DNA of 64,000 nucleotides. Source: Bacillota bacterium. GTDB taxonomy: Bacteria; Bacillota; Clostridia; DSM-8532. Below the pieces are notes generated by a model. That model ran no database searches, was not told where the DNA came from, and saw only the letters and a list, made by a program, of their open reading frames with translations. Shown here in pieces: positions 17,833-27,295 of this stretch (its first letter is position 1; each line of letters opens with the position of its first letter). The stretch is taken from contig JAEZJF010000022.1 in NCBI GenBank assembly GCA_023415825.1, forward strand, positions 650,478 through 714,477, read 5' to 3'. The translations under genes and the position numbers were made by a program.

Positions 17833-20800
17833 GCTTGCTAAGGAACTGAATGTGACGAGCAAGAGACTCATGGAAAAACTCGATGAGATAGGCATTCATC
17901 CAAAAAGTCATATGACAACATTGGAAGATGGCGAATTGGAGAAACTGTATAAGCATATTGGCGTGGTTAAGCGCGTCAAGAATGATGCAGGTGCTGCTCA
18001 TGGGGATGCTGAGTCTAAATCAGACCATGTGGATAACGCCGCAAGGAAGAGCGCCCCTCGTATTATACGCAAGACCGAGGTTATAATCAGGGATGAAACA
18101 CCTTTGCAGGAACCCAAGGACAAAAAGGAAAAGAAGAGCTTTGTTCGTTCGTCAGATAGTAATGACGGTCTAATGGCAGGGTTTACTCGAGGCAGGGATA
18201 ACTTGATATCCAATGTGAAGAAGCATCCCAGACATGAGGCTGAGGAACAAAAAGAAGAAATTAAGCCGATTTTGAAGAGCGAGGCTGAGCGTCCTGTTGA
18301 CAGGCAGCAAAAGCCGGTGGATGATATTTTAAGTATTAAAAAAGTATCACATAAAACTGAAAAGATAGAAAGCACCACAGAAGGCAGCGATGTCAAAGAG
18401 CAGGAGAATATGCAGAAAGAAAGTATTGTGCTTGAGAAACCTCAAATTCAGCCTACAGAACAGGTTGAAAAGGTCGTAAAAACACCGGTAAAACCAGAAG
18501 CTTCAGAAAAGACGGAGCCGGAAAAAAGTGATCCTATACCTGTTGCTGAACCCGTTCAGAAGGTCGAGAAAAAGCCGGAACCGGTGGAGGAAGCAAAGCC
18601 TGCGGCAACAGTGAAGAATGACCGTCCGGAAAGGCCTCGAGAAACCAACAGGCCTCCCCATGACAACAACAATCGGCCTCGGGAGGGGACTGGCGGTGGT
18701 TATCAAGGTCAGCAGCGCCAGGGCGAATTCAAGCCTCGTGAAGGCGGTCAGCGCGACAGCCAGGGTGGCTATCAAGGCCAGCGTCAGGGTGAATTCAGAC
18801 CCCGTGATGGTGGTCAGGGCGGTTATCAGGGCCAGCGCCAGGGTGAATTCAGACCCCGTGACGGCGGTCAAGGCGGTTACCAAGGCCAGCGTCAGGGAGA
18901 GTTCAGGCCTCGTGACGGCGGTCAGGGCGGTTACCAAGGCCAGCGTCAGGGAGAGTTCAGGCCCCGCGATGGCGGCCAGGGCGGCTATCAAGGCCAACGC
19001 CAGGGTGAATTCAGACCCCGTGACGGCGGTCAAGGCGGTTACCAAGGCCAACGCCAGGGAGATTTCAGGCCCCGTGACGGCGGTAATCAGGGTGGATACC
19101 AGGGTCAGCGCCAGGGTGAATATAGACCCCGCGAAGGCGGTTACCAAGGCGGTCAGCGCGATGGCCAGGGTGGCTATCAGGGTCAGCGCCAGGGAGATTA
19201 TAGGCCCCGCGAAGGCGGCTACCAGGGTGGTCAGCGCGAAGGCGGCTACCAGGGCGGTCAGCGTGAAGGCGGCTACCAGGGCGGCAACAGGCCGCCACGA
19301 GAAGGCGGCTATCAGGGCCGTCAAGGAGACAGGTCCTATGGCGGACGTCCTCCTTATGACAAGGATGCCAAGCCCGGCGAATTCAGACGTGATGACAATA
19401 GAGGCCCGGGAGGCGGCAGAAATAGGCCACTGACCATTCCTAAGGCAGCTGCTCCTGCAGGCGCAACTGAAGAGAAGGTTTTTACCCGCGGAGAAAGACG
19501 AACCTTCCAGACCGTTGAAAAGCAGAAAGAGGAAAAGAAGGAACAAAAGAAGGATACTACTCGTTCTGCACCCGGAGGTGCGGATAAAGGGACTAATATT
19601 CGTAAAAAGATTGATACCGTGGTAGGCCATAAAGCCAATGTATCCGATATGATGTCCGATGATTTTGTCATCGATGTGTTCTATAACGATGCCGATGAGG
19701 CCATCAATGCCAAGAGAGCGGAAAAAAGAATCAGAAAAAGCAAGCAAAAGGAAAAGTATATTCCGCCTAAGGCAGTTCTCACCGATATCACTGTTGGTGA
19801 AGACGTTACCGTAAAAGAACTTGCCGAAGCCTTAAAGAAGACTTCTGCGGAGATTATAAAACGTTTGTTCCTCATGGGCGTAACAGCAACCCAGAACCAG
19901 GAGCTTGATTTTGACACCGCTTACATTATCGGTGAAGAAATTGGTGTAAAAGTTCATAAAGCTGTTGTAGTCAGCAAAGAGGACATCCTGTTTGATGACT
20001 CGGATGATGGTGAGGAGAATCTGGTACCTCGTGCTCCAGTAGTGGTTGTCATGGGCCATGTTGACCATGGTAAGACTTCACTTTTGGATGCCATCCGGAG
20101 TGCTGATATCGCAGAAAATGAAGCCGGCGGTATTACTCAGCATATCGGTGCTTACACCGTTAATCTCCATGGACGCGACATTACCTTCCTGGATACCCCG
20201 GGCCATGAAGCTTTTACTGCAATGCGCGCCAGAGGTGCACAGGTTACCGACATTGCCATCCTTGTTGTGGCGGCGGATGATGGTGTTATGCCCCAAACCG
20301 TTGAGGCTATCAATCATGCCAAGGCAGCTGGAGTTTCCATCATTGTGGCTATCAACAAGATAGATAAGCCTGGAGCAAACCCCGACCGCGTCAAGCAGGA
20401 ATTAACCGAGCATGGCCTTCTCATTGAAGAATGGGGCGGCGATATTATAGCGGTTCCTGTATCGGCGAAGAAGCATGAAAACATTGACCAGCTTCTTGAA
20501 ATGGTACTCCTGACCGCTGATATTCTGGAGCTCAAGGCTAATCCTGATAAGCAGGCCAAGGGTACTGTTATTGAAGCCCAATTGGATAAGAACAAAGGAC
20601 CTGTGGCAACGCTTCTGGTACAGCGCGGAACCCTTAAGGTAGGCGATGCCATTCTTTCCGGCTCTACGTTTGGACATATTCGTTCCATGATAAACGACAA
20701 GGGCAGAAAGATCAAGGAAGCAGGGCCTTCGGTTCCAGTTGAAATCTTTGGTTTATCCGAAGTGCCGGAAGCGGGTGACCTTTTCTATGCGGTTACAGAT

Positions 20801-21526
20801 GAAAGGGTGGCTAAGCAGCTGGCTGAAAAGCGTAAGGAGCAGACCCACGAAAAGCAGATAGGAAGAGTCAAGGTATCGCTGGATGATCTCTTCAGCCAGA
20901 TCCAGCAGGGAACTGTGAAAGATCTGAACCTCATCATCAAGGCAGACGTTCAAGGTTCTGTAGAAGCTATCCGTCAAAGCATGGAGAAGCTCTCCAACGA
21001 TGAAGTCAAGGTTAAGATCATCCATGGCGCCGTAGGCTCAATCATTGAAGCAGACGTAACCTTGGCTGAGGTATCCAATGCCATTATTATCGGCTTCAAT
21101 GTCAGACCTTCAGCTAAAGTGGTTGAAATGGCCAAGGCAGCTGGCGTCGACATGAGACTGTACAGAATCATTTATGATGCTATAGAGGATATTCAGAAGG
21201 CTATGAAGGGAATGCTGGATCCTACCTTCAAAGAGGTTGTCAACGGGCATGCGGAAATCCGCCAGATTTTCAAGGTGTCCAATGTGGGTACAATCGGTGG
21301 CTCCTACGTTACCGACGGTAAGATTTTAAGGAATTCAGAAATCCGTATTGTGCGTGACGGTATTGTCATACTTGAAGGTAAGCTGGCATCATTAAAGCGC
21401 TTCAAGGATGACGCCAAAGAAGTGGCTGCTGGCTACGAATGCGGTATCATGATCGAGCGTTACAACGATATCAAGGAAGGCGATATTATTGAATCCTTCC
21501 ATATGGAAGAGGTTGAGAGACAGTAA
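17810..21526 (+). CDS. infB: Translation initiation factor IF-2 with long repeat extension
   Basis: GTPase that recruits initiator tRNA to the 30S subunit and promotes subunit joining. The start is a TTG at 17810 with GGGGGTGG just upstream, giving MNKPKIHELAKELNVTSKRL, the usual IF-2 N-terminal motif; the longer frame from 17762 lies inside ylxQ. About 1238 residues make it larger than most IF-2 proteins, because residues of roughly 295-515 are a tandem Gly/Gln/Arg-rich repeat. The conserved part follows: IF2_N domain (VTVKELAEALKKTSAEIIKRL), G1 GHVDHGKTSLL, G3 DTPGHEAF, G4 NKID, then domains II, III and the fMet-tRNA-binding C2 domain. All essential motifs are intact. Confidence 0.97.
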   Translation: MNKPKIHELAKELNVTSKRLMEKLDEIGIHPKSHMTTLEDGELEKLYKHIGVVKRVKNDAGAAHGDAESKSDHVDNAARKSAPRIIRKTEVIIRDETPLQEPKDKKEKKSFVRSSDSNDGLMAGFTRGRDNLISNVKKHPRHEAEEQKEEIKPILKSEAERPVDRQQKPVDDILSIKKVSHKTEKIESTTEGSDVKEQENMQKESIVLEKPQIQPTEQVEKVVKTPVKPEASEKTEPEKSDPIPVAEPVQKVEKKPEPVEEAKPAATVKNDRPERPRETNRPPHDNNNRPREGTGGGYQGQQRQGEFKPREGGQRDSQGGYQGQRQGEFRPRDGGQGGYQGQRQGEFRPRDGGQGGYQGQRQGEFRPRDGGQGGYQGQRQGEFRPRDGGQGGYQGQRQGEFRPRDGGQGGYQGQRQGDFRPRDGGNQGGYQGQRQGEYRPREGGYQGGQRDGQGGYQGQRQGDYRPREGGYQGGQREGGYQGGQREGGYQGGNRPPREGGYQGRQGDRSYGGRPPYDKDAKPGEFRRDDNRGPGGGRNRPLTIPKAAAPAGATEEKVFTRGERRTFQTVEKQKEEKKEQKKDTTRSAPGGADKGTNIRKKIDTVVGHKANVSDMMSDDFVIDVFYNDADEAINAKRAEKRIRKSKQKEKYIPPKAVLTDITVGEDVTVKELAEALKKTSAEIIKRLFLMGVTATQNQELDFDTAYIIGEEIGVKVHKAVVVSKEDILFDDSDDGEENLVPRAPVVVVMGHVDHGKTSLLDAIRSADIAENEAGGITQHIGAYTVNLHGRDITFLDTPGHEAFTAMRARGAQVTDIAILVVAADDGVMPQTVEAINHAKAAGVSIIVAINKIDKPGANPDRVKQELTEHGLLIEEWGGDIIAVPVSAKKHENIDQLLEMVLLTADILELKANPDKQAKGTVIEAQLDKNKGPVATLLVQRGTLKVGDAILSGSTFGHIRSMINDKGRKIKEAGPSVPVEIFGLSEVPEAGDLFYAVTDERVAKQLAEKRKEQTHEKQIGRVKVSLDDLFSQIQQGTVKDLNLIIKADVQGSVEAIRQSMEKLSNDEVKVKIIHGAVGSIIEADVTLAEVSNAIIIGFNVRPSAKVVEMAKAAGVDMRLYRIIYDAIEDIQKAMKGMLDPTFKEVVNGHAEIRQIFKVSNVGTIGGSYVTDGKILRNSEIRIVRDGIVILEGKLASLKRFKDDAKEVAAGYECGIMIERYNDIKEGDIIESFHMEEVERQ
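18692..19344 (+). repeat. Tandem 54-bp coding repeat in infB
   Basis: About nine degenerate copies of an 18-residue unit (consensus GGYQGQRQGEFRPRDGGQ) followed by shorter EGGYQGGQR units. Copies between 18763 and 19090 are nearly identical at DNA level, with synonymous differences, showing recent expansion. The repeat is low complexity and probably disordered; the opposite strand reads as a long spurious open frame. Confidence 0.95.
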
Positions 21527-21560
21527 CGCTTTTATGTTCAAAAGCATATGATGTAAGGAT

Positions 21561-21585
21561 AGAGGTGCGTACCAAACGCACCTCT
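21561..21585 (+). terminator. Hairpin between infB and rbfA
   Basis: A perfect 10-bp stem AGAGGTGCGT/ACGCACCTCT (with loop ACCAA shared at its edge) is followed by the weak T-rich tract GTTTA. It lies in an unusually long 260-base gap inside an otherwise compact operon and may be a partial terminator or mRNA processing/stability element. Confidence 0.55.
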
Positions 21586-21786
21586 GTTTACGAGTTAAAG
21601 CTAGTGACAGGTCGAGACATGTTTTGGCGCTATACGCACTCTTGTGGTCCCCACAAATACGCACCTCTTTGATGCTTAATGAATTAATTTTAATACTCGT
21701 CTGACATATGTTACGAGTTGATAAATCTGACTTGGCTTTTTGGGTAATATATAGTATATAAATATACAAAAGGGTTGGTGTTTATA

Positions 21787-22167
21787 ATGGATAGAACCGA
21801 CAGAATCTCAGAGGAAATTAGAAAAGAACTCAGTGATCTCATTCGTAATCATATCAAGGATCCAAGACTGCCTGATTTTGTTTCTGTTACTGCCGTACGT
21901 GTTACCAAGGATTTACGGTATGCCAAGGTCTATGTCAGTGTACTGGGTGAAGAGGATAAGAAGCAGGATGCGTTATCTGCCTTAAGCCGCGCTGCAGGCT
22001 TTATCCGGCATGAAATCGGTCAGAGAATCAATCTACGGTTTACACCTGAATTTAGCTTCAAGCTGGACGATTCCATTGAGAAGGGTATGTATTTAAGCAA
22101 ATTAATTGATGAAACAGTTGGCCGTAAGGATGTGTCCGATGGCAAGAACAAGGATGAAAACGAATAG
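21787..22167 (+). CDS. rbfA: Ribosome-binding factor A
   Basis: KH-like 30S assembly factor needed for 16S rRNA 5'-end maturation. The family core is visible: RISEEIRKELSDLIRNHIKDPRL, the strand VTAVRVTKDLRYAKVYVS, and FIRHEIGQRINLRFTPEFSFKLDDSIEKG. The open frame begins slightly earlier at 21775; the ATG at 21787 with GGTTGGTG upstream gives MDRTDRISEEI and is preferred. The length is typical at about 126 residues. Confidence 0.96.
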   Translation: MDRTDRISEEIRKELSDLIRNHIKDPRLPDFVSVTAVRVTKDLRYAKVYVSVLGEEDKKQDALSALSRAAGFIRHEIGQRINLRFTPEFSFKLDDSIEKGMYLSKLIDETVGRKDVSDGKNKDENE

Positions 22168-22184
22168 GGAGTAGATTAATCATT

Positions 22185-23159
22185 ATGACTGATTCGATAC
22201 TATCAAAGGTTGCCGAAAATTTGCAGAATGCCGGTGATATCGTCATTCTGCCCCATGTCAATGCAGATGGCGACGCATTGGGGGCCGCACTTGCTCTGGG
22301 CCTTGCTTTGGTAAACCTGAACAAGCGCGTGGATGTTTTAGTGGAAGAGGAGATTCCCTCCAACCTTGATTTTCTTCCTGGCCGTGAACTGGTGAAGAAA
22401 AACCCTCAAAAACGCTATAATGTCGCACTCAATATCGATAATGGAGACATCGCTCGTTTAGGCCTACGAGAGCCTTATTACCATAATGCTCAGATTAAGC
22501 TCAGTATTGATCACCACTCAACAAATAAGGTTGAGGCGGATTATTCCTATGTTGATATTAAGTCGGCAGCCACGGGCGAAATTGTTTATGATCTAATCTT
22601 AAGCTATCTAAAAGGGAATTTGAACAAGGATATAGCCCTCTGTCTCTATACTGCCATTGTGACTGACACAGGCGGCTTTCGATATACCAATACAACCTCC
22701 AGAACTCTGGAAATCGCCGCAGAGCTCTTACGCTTTGAAATTGATTTTCCCTATGTTATAAAAAAGGTTTTTGACATGGTCTCCTATACCAAGCTTTATC
22801 TCATGAAACAGACCATGAATTCATTACGCCTCGTGGAAGAGGGAAAGCTTGCGGTGTCCTATCTTACTTACGAGGACATTCAAAAGTATCCTGCCAAAAG
22901 CGAGGATTTTGAAGGGCTTGTCAATATAGGCCGGAACCTGGAAGGGGTGGAGGTTTCTGTTTTTTTACGCGAGGATGTCAAGGGACAGTTTAAGGGAAGC
23001 ATGCGCTCCAATAACTATGTGGATGTAGCCTCCATAGCCGAGAAGTTCAACGGTGGAGGGCACAAGCGAGCGGCAGGGTTTAGTGTGGAGGGGAAGCTGG
23101 AAGCGATTATCCTGAACCTGGAAGCCGCCATTTTACCCGGGATAAGAGGGAAAACCTGA
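22185..23159 (+). CDS. nrnA: DHH/DHHA1 phosphoesterase, oligoribonuclease NrnA
   Basis: A 324-residue bifunctional nanoRNase/pAp-phosphatase. Metal-binding motifs of the DHH family are present: HVNADGDALG (about 24-33), NIDNGD, and the signature SIDHHSTN; the C-terminal DHHA1 domain ends in NGGGHKRAAGF. The family degrades short oligoribonucleotides and 3'-phosphoadenosine 5'-phosphate. The gene sits between rbfA and truB, a conserved Firmicutes arrangement, and its stop overlaps the truB start. Confidence 0.94.
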   Translation: MTDSILSKVAENLQNAGDIVILPHVNADGDALGAALALGLALVNLNKRVDVLVEEEIPSNLDFLPGRELVKKNPQKRYNVALNIDNGDIARLGLREPYYHNAQIKLSIDHHSTNKVEADYSYVDIKSAATGEIVYDLILSYLKGNLNKDIALCLYTAIVTDTGGFRYTNTTSRTLEIAAELLRFEIDFPYVIKKVFDMVSYTKLYLMKQTMNSLRLVEEGKLAVSYLTYEDIQKYPAKSEDFEGLVNIGRNLEGVEVSVFLREDVKGQFKGSMRSNNYVDVASIAEKFNGGGHKRAAGFSVEGKLEAIILNLEAAILPGIRGKT

Positions 23160-24052
23160 TGGATGGTATTCTCAATGTTCATAAGTCCATCGGTATGACC
23201 TCATTTGATGTTGTTGCCAGGGTGAGGCGTTTGACTCAGATGAAAAAAGTAGGACATGCCGGTACCCTTGATCCGGACGCCAGCGGTGTTTTGCCCGTCT
23301 GTATCGGAAAGGCCACAAAGGTTATTGAGTTTTTGATGGATAAGGATAAAGCCTATCGCGTCGGACTTGTGCTGGGAAAAGCTACCGACAGCCAGGATGC
23401 GTCGGGCAAGACTCTTTATGAAAAGCCTGTTCTAGTATCAAACGAAGTAATAGAGAAGGCCATTAAGGAATTTACAGGACGCAGACAGCAAATCCCACCC
23501 ATGTTTTCGGCCATTCGTGTCAATGGAAAAAGACTTTATGACCTGGCGCGGCAGGGTCTGGAGGTTGAACGGAAACCCAGACTTGTCACCTTTTACAGCA
23601 TTGACATTATTGAAATAAAGAGGTTTACTGATAAAGTGAGCGTCACATTGGATGTGGAGTGCTCAAAAGGCACCTACATGAGAACCCTGTGCCATGATAT
23701 AGGTGAAAAGCTTGAATGCGGGGGCCATATGGCTTCATTAATCAGAACTCGCTCGGGGCCGTTTCTATTGGAGAAGGCCCATACCCTTGAGGAGCTGGAG
23801 CGCTTAAAGGACGGAAACCAATTGGAAGCAGCTCTTTTGCCCATGGATCATGCCATATTACACCTTCCCGATGTTTATGTATCTCCTATGGAGGCCAAAA
23901 GACTGATGAATGGTCTTACTATAGCCAATAAAGGCATACTGGGCTATTGCCGTGTATACCACGAGGATGGAAGCTTTCTTGCCATAGGCAAAGGATTTGA
24001 ACAGGAAAACGGCACAATGTTACGTACCCATAAGTGGATTGGAATTAATTAG
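23159..24052 (+). CDS. truB: tRNA pseudouridine-55 synthase
   Basis: Forms pseudouridine 55 in the T loop of tRNAs. The protein starts MDGILNVHKSIGMTSFDVV and carries the catalytic aspartate (about Asp38) in VGHAGTLDPDASGVLPV, then RRQQIPPMFSAIRVNGKRLYDLAR and SKGTYMRTLCHDIG. At 297 residues it has the complete catalytic domain plus a short C-terminal PUA-like part. The ATG overlaps the nrnA TGA. Confidence 0.97.
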   Translation: MDGILNVHKSIGMTSFDVVARVRRLTQMKKVGHAGTLDPDASGVLPVCIGKATKVIEFLMDKDKAYRVGLVLGKATDSQDASGKTLYEKPVLVSNEVIEKAIKEFTGRRQQIPPMFSAIRVNGKRLYDLARQGLEVERKPRLVTFYSIDIIEIKRFTDKVSVTLDVECSKGTYMRTLCHDIGEKLECGGHMASLIRTRSGPFLLEKAHTLEELERLKDGNQLEAALLPMDHAILHLPDVYVSPMEAKRLMNGLTIANKGILGYCRVYHEDGSFLAIGKGFEQENGTMLRTHKWIGIN

Positions 24053-24076
24053 CTTTAATTACCTCGTTACGAAGGG

Positions 24077-25018
24077 ATGAATGATTTGCAGGTTATTACT
24101 AATATAGAGCCTGGCACCATAAAGCAAAATACTGGAGTAGGCCTGGGGAATTTCGACGGTTTACATATCGGGCATATGGCCCTTATTAATACCCTTATCA
24201 GTGAATGCCGCTTGAACGGCCTTCATTCGGTTGTTTATACCTTTAACAAGCACCCGGATCATCGCTTAAGAAAAACTCTTATAAGTCCTCTTATCACAAC
24301 CAATGAGCAAAAGACAAGGCTCCTGTCCTCAACTGACCTGGATACCCTGTGTTATCAGGATTTTGATGAGGATTTTTCACGTTTATCCCCTGAAGAGTTT
24401 ATTCGGAAAATTCTCATTGAACGGCTCAAAATCCGGCTGGCGGTAGTGGGCTTCAATTACCACTTCGGCTATATGGGCAGAGGGGATGTGGAATATCTTA
24501 AAAAAAGCGGTGATAAGTATGGCTTCAGGGTTATTGTGGTGCCTCCGGTCAAGGTTAATGCTGAAATTGTGAGCAGTACCCTCATTCGTAATTATGTAAA
24601 AAGAGGCAACATAGACCGGGTGTTTCAGCTTCTGGGAAGACATTTCTCGCTTCACGGCACTGTTGTCGGCGGAAGACGCATTGGACGTACTCTGGGCTTT
24701 CCGACAGCTAATATTCTTGCGCATCCAGAAATGGTCGTTCCGGCCAATGGGGTTTATATCACCAAGACGAAGTTTGAAGACAAATGGATAAACAGTATAA
24801 CCAATGTGGGCATAGCGCCGACTATCAGGGACGAAAATCTTTTCAGTATCGAAACCCATCTTCTGGATTATGATGGTGATTTGTATGGCAAAGCCATTGA
24901 GGTTTGCTTTATACAAAAGCTGCGCGGAGAAAAGCGGTTTGAAAATGTGGAAGCCCTTAAAGCCCAGGTGGCTCTGGATCTTAAAAAAACCAGAAGCTAT
25001 TGGGAAGTATTAAGGTAA
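24077..25018 (+). CDS. ribF: Bifunctional riboflavin kinase/FAD synthetase
   Basis: Converts riboflavin to FMN and FMN to FAD. The N-terminal nucleotidyltransferase domain shows GVGLGNFDGLHIGHMAL; the C-terminal flavokinase domain shows GRRIGRTLGFPTANI and YGKAIEVCFIQKLRGEKRF. The 313-residue length is normal. GAAGGG directly abuts the ATG at 24077; a TTG nine bases inside (24086) would have better spacing, so the first three residues are uncertain. Confidence 0.96.
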   Translation: MNDLQVITNIEPGTIKQNTGVGLGNFDGLHIGHMALINTLISECRLNGLHSVVYTFNKHPDHRLRKTLISPLITTNEQKTRLLSSTDLDTLCYQDFDEDFSRLSPEEFIRKILIERLKIRLAVVGFNYHFGYMGRGDVEYLKKSGDKYGFRVIVVPPVKVNAEIVSSTLIRNYVKRGNIDRVFQLLGRHFSLHGTVVGGRRIGRTLGFPTANILAHPEMVVPANGVYITKTKFEDKWINSITNVGIAPTIRDENLFSIETHLLDYDGDLYGKAIEVCFIQKLRGEKRFENVEALKAQVALDLKKTRSYWEVLR

Positions 25019-25074
25019 GACACAGTTTAATTGACGCACTCCTTGGGAATACTTTTGCCATGGGGGTGTGTTTT

Positions 25075-26730
25075 TTGTTTGAGAAGCGGTTTAGGATAGT
25101 TCGCTCTTTTTTTGTTTTCTTTTTTATTTTACTCATAATCAAGCTTTTCAACCTCCAGGCCATAACAGGCAAGCAATATGCCACCGCCGCTGCGAATCAG
25201 CAGACCCGTAATCGTATTGTTTACCGGGAGAGGGGTGACATTCTGGATCGTAGCGGCATTCGCTTTACAGGCCGTGAAGATTCCTGGAAAGCAATATTAC
25301 AGCCTGCCACCCTTTTGGGTAATTCAAATGAGCTGCGAATCGTGGCCGATATTTTCAATATGACCGTCGAAAATCTGAAAAACGAGCTATCCAAGAGTAA
25401 TCTTCCCTATCTGGAAGGCATTACATCGGCTCAGGCCAAGGCTATTGCCGATTCATCCCTAAGCGGTATCAGCGTTATTGATATGAGAGTGAGAAGCGAT
25501 AATGACACATTGGCTCCTCATATCCTGGGCTATGTGGATGAAAAGGGTGAGGAGGGCCTGGCAGGTATTGAGAAAATCTATCAGGAGACCCTGGATCGCG
25601 GCGGGGGTGTTTATGCCGGGCTCATTGCAGACGCAGGCAATGGTTTTATGAGCAGCTTCGGTTATCGCATCTGGAACACAATGGGGAAAGAGAAGCTGGA
25701 TGTCAAGCTCACTTTGGATTATCATATTCAAAGTATTGTTGAAGAAACCATGGATCGTATGGTTAATAAAGGTGCTGTAGTTCTTGTGGATATCCTGACG
25801 GGAGACATTCTTGCTATGGCATCACGTCCCGATTTTGACCCTTCCAATATCAATCCGTCCCTTAATGACGAAAATCAAGCACTTTTCAATAGAGCCTTGG
25901 GAACCTATACCCCTGGTTCCATCTTTAAAATCGTAACGGCGGCTGCGGCTCTGGAGGAAGGGATTTCACCCGATCTGGTTTTTGATTGTCCGGGCTATGT
26001 GGATTTGAACGGTGTAGTCATGAAATGCTCCAGCTATGAAAGCGGAGGCCATGGGACCATCAATATGGCGCAGGCTTTTGCCCGTTCATGCAATTCCTAT
26101 TTTATTAACCTAGGTTTAAAGGTGGGGCGTGATCCACTCATTGAAATGGCGAAAAAATTCGGTCTGGGCAGTAAAACAGGATTATCTGCCCAAGGTATTC
26201 CTGAGTCACCGGGCCAGCTTCCCTTTACCGATGGATATGCTTCACCCGCCGAAATCGGCAATATTTCCATAGGACAGGGCGAGCTTTTGGTTTCACCAGT
26301 TCAGGCTGCCAATATGACAGCAGTCATTGCAAATGGAGGCTTACTGAATCGAGTTTCACTTATAGAATCAATTGTCAATAATAAAGGAGATCGTATCCGA
26401 AATTTTCGGACACCTTCGTGGGAGCGTGTCATTTCTAAGGAGACTGCTGCGAGCCTACAAGGTATGATGCTGTTGACGGTCCAGTCAGGCACCGGTGGGC
26501 TTGCCAATATCAAGGGGCATGGCGGGAGTGCTGGAAAAACAGGAAGCGCAGAAACCGGTTGGGTAAAGGATAACCGCAATATACTCCATGCCTGGTTCTC
26601 GGGCTATTTTCCCATTGATGCCCCTCGTTATGCTCTCTGCATTTTTATTGAGGACGGCAAAAGCGGCTCAGTCAGCGCAGCTCCAATTTTTGCCGAGATC
26701 TCGGCTAAAATTATGGATGCAGGTTTCTAG
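25075..26730 (+). CDS. Class B penicillin-binding protein (transpeptidase)
   Basis: A membrane-anchored peptidoglycan D,D-transpeptidase. One N-terminal membrane helix (FFVFFFILLIIKLFNL) is followed by a short PBP dimer domain (RGDILDRSGI) and the transpeptidase domain with SIFK (about 282-285), SCN (338-340) and KTG (488-490). At 551 residues it lacks PASTA domains. The open frame starts at 25000, inside ribF, but GGGGG at 25062-25066 is 8 bases before a TTG at 25075, and this start gives a normal positive-inside anchor. Its position at the end of the rimP-ribF cluster is unusual. It resembles PBP2/SpoVD-like enzymes; whether it serves growth, division or spore cortex is not decidable. Confidence 0.88.
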   Translation: MFEKRFRIVRSFFVFFFILLIIKLFNLQAITGKQYATAAANQQTRNRIVYRERGDILDRSGIRFTGREDSWKAILQPATLLGNSNELRIVADIFNMTVENLKNELSKSNLPYLEGITSAQAKAIADSSLSGISVIDMRVRSDNDTLAPHILGYVDEKGEEGLAGIEKIYQETLDRGGGVYAGLIADAGNGFMSSFGYRIWNTMGKEKLDVKLTLDYHIQSIVEETMDRMVNKGAVVLVDILTGDILAMASRPDFDPSNINPSLNDENQALFNRALGTYTPGSIFKIVTAAAALEEGISPDLVFDCPGYVDLNGVVMKCSSYESGGHGTINMAQAFARSCNSYFINLGLKVGRDPLIEMAKKFGLGSKTGLSAQGIPESPGQLPFTDGYASPAEIGNISIGQGELLVSPVQAANMTAVIANGGLLNRVSLIESIVNNKGDRIRNFRTPSWERVISKETAASLQGMMLLTVQSGTGGLANIKGHGGSAGKTGSAETGWVKDNRNILHAWFSGYFPIDAPRYALCIFIEDGKSGSVSAAPIFAEISAKIMDAGF

Positions 26731-26839
26731 CGATGTTTATTAAATCTTATCATCTTTTCAGACATTCAAAGTTCACCATCGTACAATGGAATGAAGATCG
26801 AAAAAGTATTCATTGTGAAAGAGAGCGGTGTGTTGATTT

Positions 26840-27295
26840 ATGGAAAGAAGATTCTTGCGAAGATCCAATGATAAAATTATAGGTGGCATTTGCTCAGGCC
26901 TCGCACAATATGTCGGAGCAGATGTAACCCTTGTTCGCCTCATTACTCTATTTGGAATTATAGCCAGCGGGGTTGTACCGGGGGGTTTTCTTTATGTGAT
27001 CTGTCTCATCATTGTTCCTCTGGACTCACAGGCGGGAGGTTACAATGCCGGTGGTCCCGGCCCTGAAGGCTTTGACGGCTCAAATCACAATTCGTATTAC
27101 GACACCAGCAGAAGCAATGAACCCTCCTCTAATAATACGCGCTATATCATAGGGATAGGGCTTATAGGCCTGGGGATCTATCTGTTTGCCCGCTTATTCT
27201 TTGGTTGGCTTCGATGGGAGTATATATTTGCCGGCTTTCTTATTATAGGCGGTCTATTCATGATGTTTGGCGGAAACAGGAGGAGTGGCAGATGA
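26840..27295 (+). CDS. PspC-domain membrane protein
   Basis: A 151-residue protein. Residues about 1-62 form a PspC domain (RRSNDKIIGGICSGLAQYVGADVTLVRL... then a membrane helix GFLYVICLIIVP). A Gly/Asn/Ser linker leads to two more membrane segments (IIGIGLIGLGIYLFARLFF and YIFAGFLIIGGLFMMFG). PspC-type proteins in Gram-positive bacteria are linked to envelope stress sensing. Its stop overlaps the next gene's ATG, so the pair is a unit. Confidence 0.85.
   Translation: MERRFLRRSNDKIIGGICSGLAQYVGADVTLVRLITLFGIIASGVVPGGFLYVICLIIVPLDSQAGGYNAGGPGPEGFDGSNHNSYYDTSRSNEPSSNNTRYIIGIGLIGLGIYLFARLFFGWLRWEYIFAGFLIIGGLFMMFGGNRRSGR

Noticed and set aside
18503..19747. A 414-codon open frame on the minus strand opposite infB
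   Set aside because: It is produced by the GC-rich tandem repeat of infB read on the other strand; no ribosome site, and the product is a monotonous Ala/Leu/Thr repeat.
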